A stretch of 64,000 nt of DNA, taken from the NCBI RefSeq assembly GCF_012489685.1, contig NC_080041.1, positions 135,423,785 through 135,487,784 on the forward strand, given 5' to 3'. Positions 56,001-64,000 of this stretch are shown piece after piece. Each line of letters begins with the position of its first letter. Position 1 is the stretch's first letter. Made by a program: the position numbers and the translations under genes. The notes below the pieces were generated by a model that did no database searches, had not been told where the DNA came from, and worked only from the letters and a program-made list of their open reading frames with translations. Source of the DNA: Lotus japonicus. Taxonomy: Eukaryota > Streptophyta > Magnoliopsida > Fabales > Fabaceae.

Positions 56001-57112
56001 TCTATGGATTAAAGCAAGCTTCCAGAGCTTGGAACAAGAGGATAGATGGCTTTCTCTTGCAGCTTGGATTTCATAGATGCAAAAGTGAGCATGGTATCTA
56101 CATTAAAGGTAACTCCCTGGATTCTTTGATGATCATATGCCTATATGTAGATGACCTACTGATAACTGGCAGCAAGGATGATGAGATTGAGGATTTCAAA
56201 GGAAAATTGAAATTGGAGTTTGAAATGTCAGATTTGGGGTCCCTTTCATATTTCTTAGGGATTGAGTTTTTCAGAAGTGATGATGGGATTCTAATGCATC
56301 AGAAAAAGTACATTACTGATGTACTTAGAAGGTTCAATATGCTTGAATGTAATCCGGCTTCAACTCCTGTTGAAACTGGAAATTTGTTGAGCACAGGAGT
56401 CCCTGAAGATCAAGCTGTTGATTCAACTCTCTACAGGCAGATGATAGGCTCTCTGAGGTACATTTGCAACTCCAGGCCTGACATAGCCTATGGTGTTGGC
56501 TTAGTCAGCAGATTCATGGAGGATCCTAAACATTCTCATATGCTGGCAGTAAAGAGGTTGCTTAGATACTTGAAGGGAACCATGGATCATGGGATTTTGT
56601 TCCCAGCTGAGAAGAATAAGGAGTTAAAAGTTGTGTATGGCTACACAGATGCTGACTGGTGTGGGGATAAAAGTGATAGAAAAAGCACCACTGGTTATTT
56701 GTTCAGATATGGGGATGCATCAGTGAGTTGGAGTTCAAAGAAGCAACAAGTTGTAGCCTTGTCATCATGTGAAGCTGAGTACATAGCAGCTTGCATGGGT
56801 GGATGTCAAGCTTTATGGTTGCAGTCATTGCTCAAGAAAATGGGAATGCACACTGAAGATCCTATGCTACTGCTAGTGGACAATAAGTCAGCAATCAATC
56901 TAGCCAAGAACCCTGTGTCTCATGGTCGTAGTAAACACAATGAGACCAGGTATCATTTTCTGAGAGATCAAGTAGACAAGAAGAACTTGAAGTTAGAGTT
57001 TTGCAAGTCTGAGGAACAATTTGCAGATATACTCACAAAGCCCTTGAAGAGGGACACTTTTGTAAAGCTGAAGGTGCAACTTGGAATTGTTAGTTTAGCT
57101 AGTATGAATTAG
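53009..57112 (+). CDS. Copia Gag-Pol polyprotein, intact
   Basis: The ATG at 53009 ([20 protein letters not shown]) is the first in the frame and fits the usual Copia Gag start; 1367 aa. Upstream codons to 52847 are open but lack ATG. Domains: Gag with a CCHC knuckle at about 283-296 ([14 protein letters not shown]); aspartic protease [13 protein letters not shown] (catalytic Asp ~360); integrase with an HHCC head ([19 protein letters not shown]) and DDE core ([32 protein letters not shown]); reverse transcriptase ([41 protein letters not shown] at 1046-1049); RNase H ([41 protein letters not shown]). All catalytic motifs are present with no stop or frameshift. It provides particle protein and replication enzymes. 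Confidence 0.96.
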   Translation: MSRSNSLPMNLPTLDGKNYEHWSVQMKAIFGFQECLEVVESGFEKITESSSETQKSAHSEAKKKDCKATFLIHQCVDAANFEKISKAKSSKEAWEILEKSHSGLAKVKKVRLQTMRRQYELLQMEEQESIAEYFTRIRSLTNQMKTYGESMPDQGIVEKVLRTLTPKFDHVVVAIEESKDTETLKIDELQGSLEAHEQRFKERSGDRESEQALSAQWRGKNNSGQNDKKKDKGKWTGDKRNDGGGSSSQEQRSQKSNSDSSHAKKGGNQNNGKQKKDKSKIQCFKCRNWGHFASECKQKKATRGKEEEARLAKDDDSDSDEVLLLARCENPDLNTEESESKVLMVTTKNDQNASNNWYLDTGCSNHMTGHKEWFVSIDDSVKTRVKFADDSFIRAEGIGRVMFQRQNGKTSYIANVLYVPKMKNNLLSLGQLLDKGYRMRLEDRMLKVFNKKRVLILKAPLSQNKTFKVPLHIKDHKCLEAVADESWKWHHRLGHLNFRSLEQMSKEGLVTGLPHIKSPTELCDECMTSKQSRNSFVSHIPTRTTKPLEVVYSDVCGPFEVQSIGGNRYFVTFKDDFTRKLWVYLIQKKSEVFGKFRSFKRLVEKQCGEKLKLLRSDGGGEYVSHEFSDFCEKEGITHEVIAPYTPQHNGTAERVNRTILNMARSMLKTKKLPKKFWGEAVATAAYILNRCSTKRLKNMTPEEAWSGNKPSVKHFRVFGSICYKHVPDNKRKKLDDKGERLILLGYHSTGAYKVFDPATGSSSFSRDLRFDESQQWDWSSDTTASRKVSYLDFDSGQEITSGEGTATTTVTQRPQRERQFPARLRDYEVFPDSTITSEGDFVHMALLAEMEPVTFEKAAKEPHWIEAMKEEIRSIEKNGTWELTSLPTGKKAISVKWVYKVKLKPDGTVAKYKARLVAKGFLQRPGLDFDEVFAPVARIETVRLVIAIASSQKWSLYQMDVKSAFLNGPLDEEVFVSQPPGFEVSNQEKKVYRLHKALYGLKQASRAWNKRIDGFLLQLGFHRCKSEHGIYIKGNSLDSLMIICLYVDDLLITGSKDDEIEDFKGKLKLEFEMSDLGSLSYFLGIEFFRSDDGILMHQKKYITDVLRRFNMLECNPASTPVETGNLLSTGVPEDQAVDSTLYRQMIGSLRYICNSRPDIAYGVGLVSRFMEDPKHSHMLAVKRLLRYLKGTMDHGILFPAEKNKELKVVYGYTDADWCGDKSDRKSTTGYLFRYGDASVSWSSKKQQVVALSSCEAEYIAACMGGCQALWLQSLLKKMGMHTEDPMLLLVDNKSAINLAKNPVSHGRSKHNETRYHFLRDQVDKKNLKLEFCKSEEQFADILTKPLKRDTFVKLKVQLGIVSLASMN

Positions 57113-57119
57113 GGAGGTG

Positions 57120-57320
57120 TGTTGAAGCAAGTGTAATTCATATAGTTAGTTAGGCTCAGGAGGATTAACTAGTGTATAGTTAATGAGTGCTATATATAGT
57201 ACACAATGTAACTGAGTTTGTGAGAGCAATTAATAAACAATTAATCATTTTTCTCTCAAGACTTATCTCTTTCTAGTTTTCTCTCTCTCTCTCTCTCTAG
57301 AGAACCTTCTGGTTCTAACA
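57120..57320 (+). repeat. Copia 3' LTR
   Basis: 201 bp, the same as the 5' LTR except for a CT repeat two bases shorter; preceded by the polypurine tract at 57111-57119. Confidence 0.95.
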
Positions 57321-57373
57321 GTTTTGACAGCTTTTGCTTTGTTTTTCCTGGTGTAAGGGAGCTGTGCAGGGGT

Positions 57374-57873
57374 GAAGAAAGGTCATTTTTATATTCAAAA
57401 GATGCCCTGCTCAACTTGAGAGAAACAAGTGTTATGCAGGTGAACATGTTTCACCGCGCACAACTCGAAATGAAGGTCACAGTCGACTTCAATGTTCTCG
57501 ACTCCACGTTGTATTGCTTTGTTCAACCATCGCTTCACACGTTCAGAATTCCTACTTGTGAGGAGTCGAAACCCTTTGATCGGTTGGTGCGAACCTCATG
57601 GTTGTGCATACAAAATCAGCAAAGCGACACCGGCAGCTCTGTTGTTTCTCACGTGTCGTCGTTCATATCTTTTCTGGTCGAAATCGAGGGTGGGGATTGT
57701 AAGCTAAAGTGGCCTCCACCTCTTTGAAACAATACTTGTGGCATTGACGACATCTTCAGTGGGAAGAAACGAGAGATGAGATGGAGGACGTTGTCCGACA
57801 ACTCGCTAATCCTATCAGCATCAGCAGCCATATTGGGAGGATTAGTGGAAGCAGCTCCGTTTCCAATTGACAT
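57374..57873 (-). pseudogene. F-box gene fragment, truncated and frameshifted
   Basis: The minus strand begins at ATG 57873 (MSIGNGAASTNPP, then DRISELSDNVLHLISRFFPL) and corresponds to the 5' half of the neighbouring F-box genes. The frame is lost near 57750, right after the F-box core, though homology continues (VSKRWRPL region, then the segment around 57420-57520). Homology stops near 57374, where unrelated DNA begins that is itself split by the Copia element. LRR and FBD parts are missing. Confidence 0.8.
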
Positions 57874-58569
57874 TTAACACGGAAATTATGGATAAAAGTG
57901 TTAAATGTAGCAGCGGTTTTATAAAATTAAGTAGAGAAGAAGGCAAGGAAATTCACAAGACACTAACCAGTTTAAATAAACGTACAGACTTGAGAGGGAA
58001 ACAAACTAGTCCACTAATTAACAGCAAATAAAAGCTAAACAACCTCCTTAAAAACAGGTAATCTATTAACCTCATCACCACTATCTACTTGCAAGTAGCA
58101 ACAACCCTCCTTTTCCGATGTATCAAAAAAAAGCAACAACCCTGCTGTCTGCTGACTATGTAAATGCAAAAATATCTAACAAAAATATTTAGAGCTTAAA
58201 CAAAATTTTAGTCCCTGTAAAATACATAATTTTTGTTTTTCGTCACAAAAAAATATTTTTTTTGTTTAACATCCTCCCAAAATTAAACATTTTATTTTTA
58301 GTCCTTACTATCACATTTTTCATGCAATCTAAATGGAATTTATTAGAGATAATTAGTTCAGGGTTATTTATGTAATATTCTATATTTTATATTTTATGTT
58401 TTACTTATCTAGCCTTGCCTATGTGGCGGCTACACTTAAGTGACAATCTAGGGTTTACTTGCTTGTTGTGCAAGCACTTGCTGTCCTAGGTCTCTATATA
58501 TAGAGAGCCTCCCTATTATATCTTTTCACGTTAAAATAATATAAGTTGTTTCTACGTTTTTCAATTTGG
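57874..58569. other. Intergenic DNA with an LTR-like 3' edge
   Basis: No gene. 58490-58569 (CTCTATATATAGAGAGCC...TTTCAATT) looks like the end of an LTR with a TATA region, directly before the primer-binding site at 58570. It does not resemble the LTR start at 58678. Confidence 0.45.
58109..58131 (+). mobile_element. 5'-truncated SINE tail (23 bp)
   Basis: CCTTTTCCGATGTATCAAAA... is the terminal motif of the SINE family seen at 50603 (TTTCCGATGTAAAA). It is flanked by a perfect 12-bp repeat, AGCAACAACCCT (58097-58108, 58132-58143), so it appears to be a complete insertion event that kept only the tail. Confidence 0.7.
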
Positions 58570-58800
58570 TATCAGAGCCTATCCTAGATCCATTTGTTGT
58601 GGAGACCACCCATATTTGGGCCACCCGTTGTTGTTCCCACGTTCCAGTCTGTTCAAATTCTGGACGTGAGGGGGTGTGTTAGAAGTCCCACATTGGCTAG
58701 AGATAAGGCCAATCAAGTGTTATAAGGGTTGTGCAAACCTCAACTCTTGAGCTAGCTTTTGTGGTTGAGTATAGGCCTACCAATTTCTAATAGAATTACA
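58570..58800 (+). mobile_element. TRIM-like element fragment (PBS, internal, PPT, 3' LTR part)
   Basis: A TGGTATCAGAGCC primer-binding site (~58570), a ~100-bp non-coding interior, a polypurine tract GTGAGGGGGTG, and an LTR starting TGTTAGAAGTCCCACATTGG (~58678) running to about 58800. The tiny interior without genes fits terminal-repeat retrotransposons in miniature. The matching 5' LTR is not present to the left. Confidence 0.65.
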
Positions 58801-59981
58801 CATGGTAAGCGTTAAATAGTTATTGTGTTAAATGGTTATGGTGTTTATTCATTTAGACTCTTACATAAATAATTTTTTAATGTATTTTAATTCATTAGTC
58901 TATATAAATTTGTCGGCGTATTTACACATAGAATTTTTTATCTATTCATTTTCCTATCATGGAGCATGTATTTAAATAAGCTAACGGGCCATACCAGACT
59001 TCAAGAATTTCATACTAGACCTACAAAAATGTCTATAACAGGTAATAGGTCAGACTCATCTTAATTTTTTTAATTAGGTTAGATCTATTTATGCAAAGTT
59101 CTAGTTAGTACAAAAAAAAAGTTCTAGTCCATCCAGCCTCATTTCTACCTTAAGTAAAATAATTATAAACACTCTTCGGTGGGAGAGGAGGCTATAGTTT
59201 TTTTTAATTGGTCGAAATTTCATGACAAATGTGAAAAGAAATAGGGGGTCAAAACCCCTTTTCAAAAATGTAAATGGGTACAGATGAGTATGGATAATAA
59301 ATATCTGACACGCTCTATATCTATATATATTCATTAAGACTAAAATTACTCAATTTTAGTCCTCGCCAAAAAAAAAGGACTTTGGTGACCTTGTTAGGTG
59401 TACCGTGATGCTAACATGGCACACTACTGTTTTAAAGAGGGACTAAAACTAAAATATATTTTTTATAATGAGGGACGACCTAATCTAAATTCCTTAATTT
59501 AAAATTATTAATAAAAAGTTTTTAATTTCTAATCCATCCCTCTTCATCGTCATCAAATTTTGTCATTCTTCAAACACCTTATCTCAAAACTCAGAAAATT
59601 CATGGGCATATCTGGGATTTTCTCTAGACACATCAATATAAAGAGCTTTCATGTAAGGAACTTTAACTTGATGAGTATTACAAAATGATATACCACTCTC
59701 AAATACTAACTTCCAACCATTCTGAATAAGATATTTAATTGTTAACACAAGATTAAAAGCATTAACTATACACTGAGAACCTCGTTATAATGTATGATAA
59801 TAAGTTGAAAATTCGTCAATTTGCAAGAAGCTACTCTCGCATCTCTTCATTGAGATGAATTAGATCATTCTCATCTGTATTTTCAAAAACACTAGCTGTT
59901 GCATCAAACATACAACATCTAGCATGGAGATTTCTTCAACTGTTTCATATTTGACAACTTCTTCTTTTTGTTCACCCATTG
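58801..59981. other. Intergenic DNA; empty SINE site near 58977
   Basis: 58950-59040 is paralogous to 50805-51050 but lacks the SINE at 50840. No coding region recognised; 59540-59980 may be the downstream part of the truncated Ty3 element. Confidence 0.5.
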
Positions 59982-60527
59982 TCAAGTTTCTTTGTAGTTC
60001 GAGGCACGTTCTTGTGTAGAGGATCCTTCTTCTTCCTCCTCAAAGGTTGGAGGAGGAAGATGTTCTTTAATTAATTCACAAACCTCATCTTCTTCAATAT
60101 GTATGTGGCTCCTCACATTACTCCACTGAATTACTTTCATGAACAACGAGTGATTGCTCATCCTCCAATGAAAGATATTATTCACGATTTTGATGATTTG
60201 GTGGATTCTTCAGTTTGCATGTTACTTCTTTTTCCCATAAGGCATTGAATTGGGCTTTCCATTCTCAATCTTTTCCATGAAATCCACTTTCATTATCACT
60301 CTTCCATTAAGCATTGAAGTTGTCTATGAAACACATTAAATTACGTATTTTCTCTTCATACTCCGCTTCAAGTTTGACTCGGAGTTTTCTCTCAAACTCC
60401 TCTGGGCAATCATAGCTTCAATCTTAGATTTCAAATACGCTTCAAACTTAGCCCGAAGTCTTGCTTCAAACTCCTCTTGTGTTTCAGCCGTGGTGTTCGC
60501 TTGGTTGTACCTCGCATGCACTAGCAA
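59982..60527 (-). pseudogene. Gag-like fragments of the truncated Ty3 element
   Basis: Two frames. One (60527-60336) is Glu/Arg/Lys-rich and helical (TQEEFEARLRAKFEAYLKSK). The other (60185-59982) contains VRSHIHIEEDEVCELIKEHL and an acidic tail. Stops separate them. Placement just after the primer-binding site suggests gag leader coding, but no CCHC knuckle is present, so the assignment is tentative. Confidence 0.4.
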
Positions 60528-60651
60528 ATAACTGTCAGTAGCACCCGCACAAGAGTAATAAATTAAAAAAAAAGTTCTAACAAATAAATTCAGATAAAAA
60601 TAAAAAATAAACTAAACACAATCCCCGGCAACGGCGCAAAAAACTCGATAG

Positions 60652-61976
60652 TGAATCTGCAAGTGTACAGTTTCTCCTAGGGTTTTAATTTATCGAACCT
60701 CAAGGATTGTGATAGTTTACTTCTAATGTTACCAAATTCTCACGGTAAGGATGAAAAACGAAAGTAAAAAGGGTTTAGTTGGTTGATAGAACGAGGTAAC
60801 AAGAAAACGTAGAAAAGACAATTATTGATTTGAAATTACTTAGAGAAAAGTGGACCGGGGAAATTGATTTCGTTTACCCTTTCCTATGTCTCTACCCGCT
60901 ACAATAGTTAAATCTGTTCATGGTGTTAAGCATATATGTTTACTTGCTAATCTCTTAGTCAAACACCCCTTCTAGTTAATTAGTGATAGTTAATTCCTTA
61001 GTAACTAATCCAAATTAACTAGATATTCAATTTCATGTTCAGACAAACACAAATAAATTGCTACCCTTATCCCTAAGGCGTAGAGACCCTTATTCAATTT
61101 CTTCCTAGATTTCTATCATCTACCAATTTCCCAATTGTGCAAACGATAGCATGAAACTCATTCGCGATTGGATTCAATAAAAACAAAGAAGAAATTCATT
61201 AACTAATATAACCATTCAAATATAACTGAAACGTATCGAAAACTACATCAAATCCCCAATACCAAAGAGAAACTAGTCAAGCATAACCATAAGAAGGATT
61301 ATGAAGGATAAATAAAACCTAGAAGCTCCAGAGATGACTCTAGGAATGTTCCCCTTGTTCTCCTCTGAACACCGGTGAAAACGGCTTGCAAAACGGACTC
61401 GGATGAGAAAGTTAGGTCAAAAAACGTGGAGAGCCCTTTTATAGCAGCGGAAGGTCGTGCTATCGCAGTAAAAGATGGTGCGACGGAATCCAGATCCGCT
61501 GCAACTCGCGCGATAGCATAAAAAACGGTATAAAGAAAATTCCAGAAACGAAATTCCGGTGCTATCGCGGCGGTTTTTCATGCGCTGCATTAAACAACAG
61601 TTAAAAACTGGCGTTTTTCGCGGCGGTTGGCTGCGCTGGTATAGACACCAGCTGCGAATTCCTCTTCATTTCCTTGATTTTCTATCTTTTTCCATTATCT
61701 CTTCCTAAAATAAAGTCAAAATAACAGGAAATAATTAAGAGATAATAAATAAGATAACAACTTAAAATAAACTTATCAACTCTCAAATAGAGTAAATAAA
61801 TCCTAATAAAATCTAGAAAATTGATATAGAAATCATAAAAGATTTAGATTTAAAGTTGTGAAATGCATGAATTATAATAAAAGTGTTCTAAAATCACCAA
61901 AATACCCTAGATAACATATAAAATTATACGATAAATATCTAAAAAAATAGTCTTAATTAAATCTCGGGTCATCACA
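60652..61976 (-). repeat. LTR of the truncated Ty3 element
   Basis: About 1325 bp. A GC-rich stretch at 61440-61650 repeats GCTATCGC / GCGATAGC / GCGGCGG motifs in both orientations and stands out from the AT-rich surroundings. The borders rest on the TG..CA rule and the primer-binding site only. Confidence 0.6.
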
Positions 61977-63095
61977 TACTTATCAAACTTGTTACTGATT
62001 TAAAATTTGAATTCTATCTAATTTTACCATGACATTGGAAAGTAATAATTTTATTCAAATATGTTTCGGTCCCAAACTCATCCAAAGAGATCAATTTAGA
62101 ATTTAATGGTAATACACCGCCAGTGCAAACATTTTTTACACCGACATCCAATGACGGGCCTTCAAATCAGAAAAGAGAAAATGGGAGGTGTACTAACAGT
62201 GTAAACTTGTTTTACACATACACCCAATTGATTTCCGCCACATAGCAATTTATTAATTTACTAATTAAAATTAAAAAGATTTGTAATATTTTAGTCCTAT
62301 GTGGCATAATGTGATTTGACGTCAGTGTAAAACTTCTTTACACTGACGATGCATATCCATTAATCTCATCAGAAAATAAGCTTTAAATTTAATAAAAATG
62401 AAAACGACAATAAATATTTTTGAACACGTGGCATTCAGTTATTAGATATCTGTGTAAAAAATAATTTACACTGTGAATATACAACCATTTAACTCTACTC
62501 ATCAATTTAAATATCTTGACAGTTTGGTGCACTCATCATAGCTTTTTGGTGAAGCTCATACCTCGTTAATTAATTATATCAACCAATTTTTTGAAAAAAA
62601 CTCAACCTATTAAACTTATTTATTATTTTTTTTAACAAAAAAAAAACTTAATTTTTTTACGATGCTCTAAATGATAAAAACAACTTTTTGAACCGTCTAA
62701 ATCTAGCCCTAGATTTTTGAACAGTCATGACCTAATCTACTTATTACTAGTTTTTTTTATCAACCAAAATATAAAATATAAAACACAAACGAGTGCTTTA
62801 ACCCAAAACAAATACTAGCAGAGAAAAGAAAAAACAAGAGAAGGAAGTAGAATCCTAATAAGTACAAGAAAAGATCCAAGAGCAACACTAATCACCCAAC
62901 CCGTGAGCCAGCAGAGGAGACAGAAAGTGTCTAGAATAAATCCATTCCTTATACAACCTAGGACAGCAAAGCCAAGTATTTACAAGGGCCAGCAAATCCA
63001 AAACCAAGTATCTACTTAACCCTAATTTCAGCGTTTAAAATGTCAATTTGAAACCCACCTTTCCACTGATCCTCCCTAGCGTACGTGGAAAACCA
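61977..63095. other. AT-rich intergenic DNA with short palindromic repeats
   Basis: Palindrome-like GTGTAAA...TTTACAC motifs occur at about 62130-62215, 62327-62350 and 62450-62475, similar to 26708. They look like MITE relics. No gene. Confidence 0.55.
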
Positions 63096-64000
63096 ATGGT
63101 GGCTGCTGATAGGATTAGCCAGTTGCCAGAAGAACTTCTCCTTCTCATTCTCTCGTTTCTTCCAACTGAATATGTTGTTGTCACAAGTCTTGTTTCAAAG
63201 AGGTGGAGGCCACTTTGGCTTTCAGTCCCCACCCTCGACTTTGACGAGTTAAGATACCTTAATCGACGACCTCGTTATAGGAAACAACTGGGGTTTGTCA
63301 ATTTCATGTCCACAACCATTCAGGCACGAGGTTCTCGTCAACCGATCAAAGAGTTTCGCCTCACCTGTTACTGTGAAGATCACCTTACGAAGCGATGGTT
63401 AAACGAAGTAATCCAATGTGGAGTTGAGAACATTGATGTCAAGTGTTACCCTTCGTTCGACTTGCCGAGCAGCATCTTCAACTGCGCAACACTTGTTGTT
63501 CTCAAGCTGCGTTGGCCATTTTTTGAAAATAATGACATTTCTTCTGTTTACCTTCCATCCCTTAAAACTCTGCATTTGAAAAATGCTGGCTTTTTAAAGC
63601 CTCAAAATTTTATGGCGCTTCTTTATGGATGCCCAATTCTTGAAAATCTGGAAGCAAATACAGTATTCTTTCTTGACCCTTCATTTGAAGGGGAATTTAA
63701 AAGTTTTTCCAAGTTGGTATGAGCAGAATTTCGCGACCTCAGGAAATTTCATATTCTGGTGAAAGTTTTTTCTAATGTAAAGTTTCTGAGCTTACACAAG
63801 GTTTGTAAATGGTAAAGGAGGATAATGTTTAGTCTCTTATTTGTTTTCAATATTGTATACTGTGTTGATAATTTCTCTTTACAACTCTTGCAGTGCAATG
63901 ATGAAGACATTCCTATGTTTCCCAATTTAAATCATCTGAACCTTAACTTATTTGAACCTAAATGGTGAATATACTCATTTGTAGCCCTAACCTTGAAATA
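63096..64000 (+). pseudogene. F-box/LRR/FBD paralogue, plus strand, with stops; runs off the window
   Basis: Starts at ATG 63096 (MVAADRISQLPEELLLLILS). Exon 1 runs to 63800 with an F-box ([20 protein letters not shown]), LRR-like segments (SLKTLHLKNAGFL, GCPILENLEANT) and an in-frame TGA at 63720-63722 in place of a codon open in the paralogues. The intron is 63801-63893. Exon 2 begins CNDEDIPMFPNL and meets a TGA at 63966-63968 after an apparent deletion. It lies in opposite orientation to the other three copies. The FBD part would be beyond the window, but two stops make a pseudogene likely. Confidence 0.8.

Larger units (their letters stand above)
52644..57320 (+). mobile_element. Young, apparently intact Ty1/Copia retrotransposon
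   Basis: 4677 bp, with LTRs 52644-52846 (203 bp) and 57120-57320 (201 bp). They look identical apart from one CT unit in a CT repeat. The target duplication is GTTTT on both sides (52639-52643 / 57321-57325). A primer-binding site (TGGTATCAAGAGC, 52848-52860), a polypurine tract AGGGAGGTG (57111-57119) and one uninterrupted gag-pol frame are present. Every cis and coding part expected of an autonomous Copia element is here, so it is very recent and may be competent to move. Confidence 0.95.
59982..61976 (-). mobile_element. Truncated Ty3/Gypsy-type element, minus strand
   Basis: On the minus strand an LTR (61976-60652, TGTGATGACCCGAG...TTCA) is followed by a primer-binding site reading GCGCCGTTGCCGGGGATTG (near 60639-60621), the Athila/Tat type. 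Short gag-like frames follow (60527-60336 and 60185-59982). There is no protease, RT, integrase or second LTR. It is either a deletion derivative or a non-autonomous gag-only element. Confidence 0.7.

Noticed and set aside
58490..58800. Complete TRIM with two LTRs
   Set aside because: The left LTR-like sequence does not match the right LTR start, so a complete element is not supported.
63048..63095. Upstream start for the F-box copy at 63096
   Set aside because: The open frame to 63048 has no ATG (TTG only); the ATG at 63096 aligns with the paralogues.

Overview
This is plant nuclear DNA, most likely from a eudicot and probably a legume. The evidence is spliced genes with GT..AG introns, plant-only gene families (group C bZIP, chloroplast TatA, F-box/FBD) and a very dense load of plant transposons. 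The legume call is an inference from the repeat types, not proven. Two genes look complete (a bZIP transcription factor at 31948-35303 and a TatA/Tha4 gene at 38901-40925), and one F-box/FBD gene (42404-43725) is open throughout. The rest is mostly mobile DNA, much of it nested.

Layout. 1-16600: a minus-strand Helitron 3' end at position 5, and a complete 11.9 kb Sirevirus-type Copia retrotransposon (2232-14130, minus strand) with 1202-bp LTRs and AACTT target duplications. The Sirevirus has decayed gag, pol and envelope-like frames, several polypurine tracts and an antisense ORF with its own TATA box. 16600-24481: a (ATAG)n array, a PIF/Harbinger-type element with TTA target duplications, and a decayed plus-strand Helitron helicase ending in a canonical hairpin-CTAG terminus. 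24965-26047: a Mutator-like element with an 11-bp target duplication. 27255-31496: a 3'-truncated Ty3 element of the Tat type, ending about 450 bp before the bZIP start codon.

31948-43725: the bZIP gene, a Mutator-like element (36018-38642) with a nested hAT-like insert and a transposase remnant, TatA, then the F-box gene. 43966-46203: another Mutator-like element with ~240-bp inverted repeats and a (GAA)n tract. 46360-64000: a tandemly duplicated cluster built from the TatA-exon-2/F-box region. It holds two decayed TatA exon-2 copies and three broken F-box copies, interleaved with SINEs, a LINE remnant, a TRIM-like fragment, a truncated Ty3 element (59982-61976), and a young Copia element (52644-57320) whose LTRs differ only by one CT repeat unit and whose 1367-aa polyprotein frame is open.

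The host genes are not functionally linked. The bZIP protein is a nuclear DNA-binding regulator, TatA works in thylakoid protein import, and the F-box proteins are probable substrate adaptors of SCF ubiquitin ligases. The main interest is insertion structure: many elements have exact target duplications visible here, one SINE has an empty paralogous site in the same window, and an apparent antisense gene sits inside the Sirevirus.
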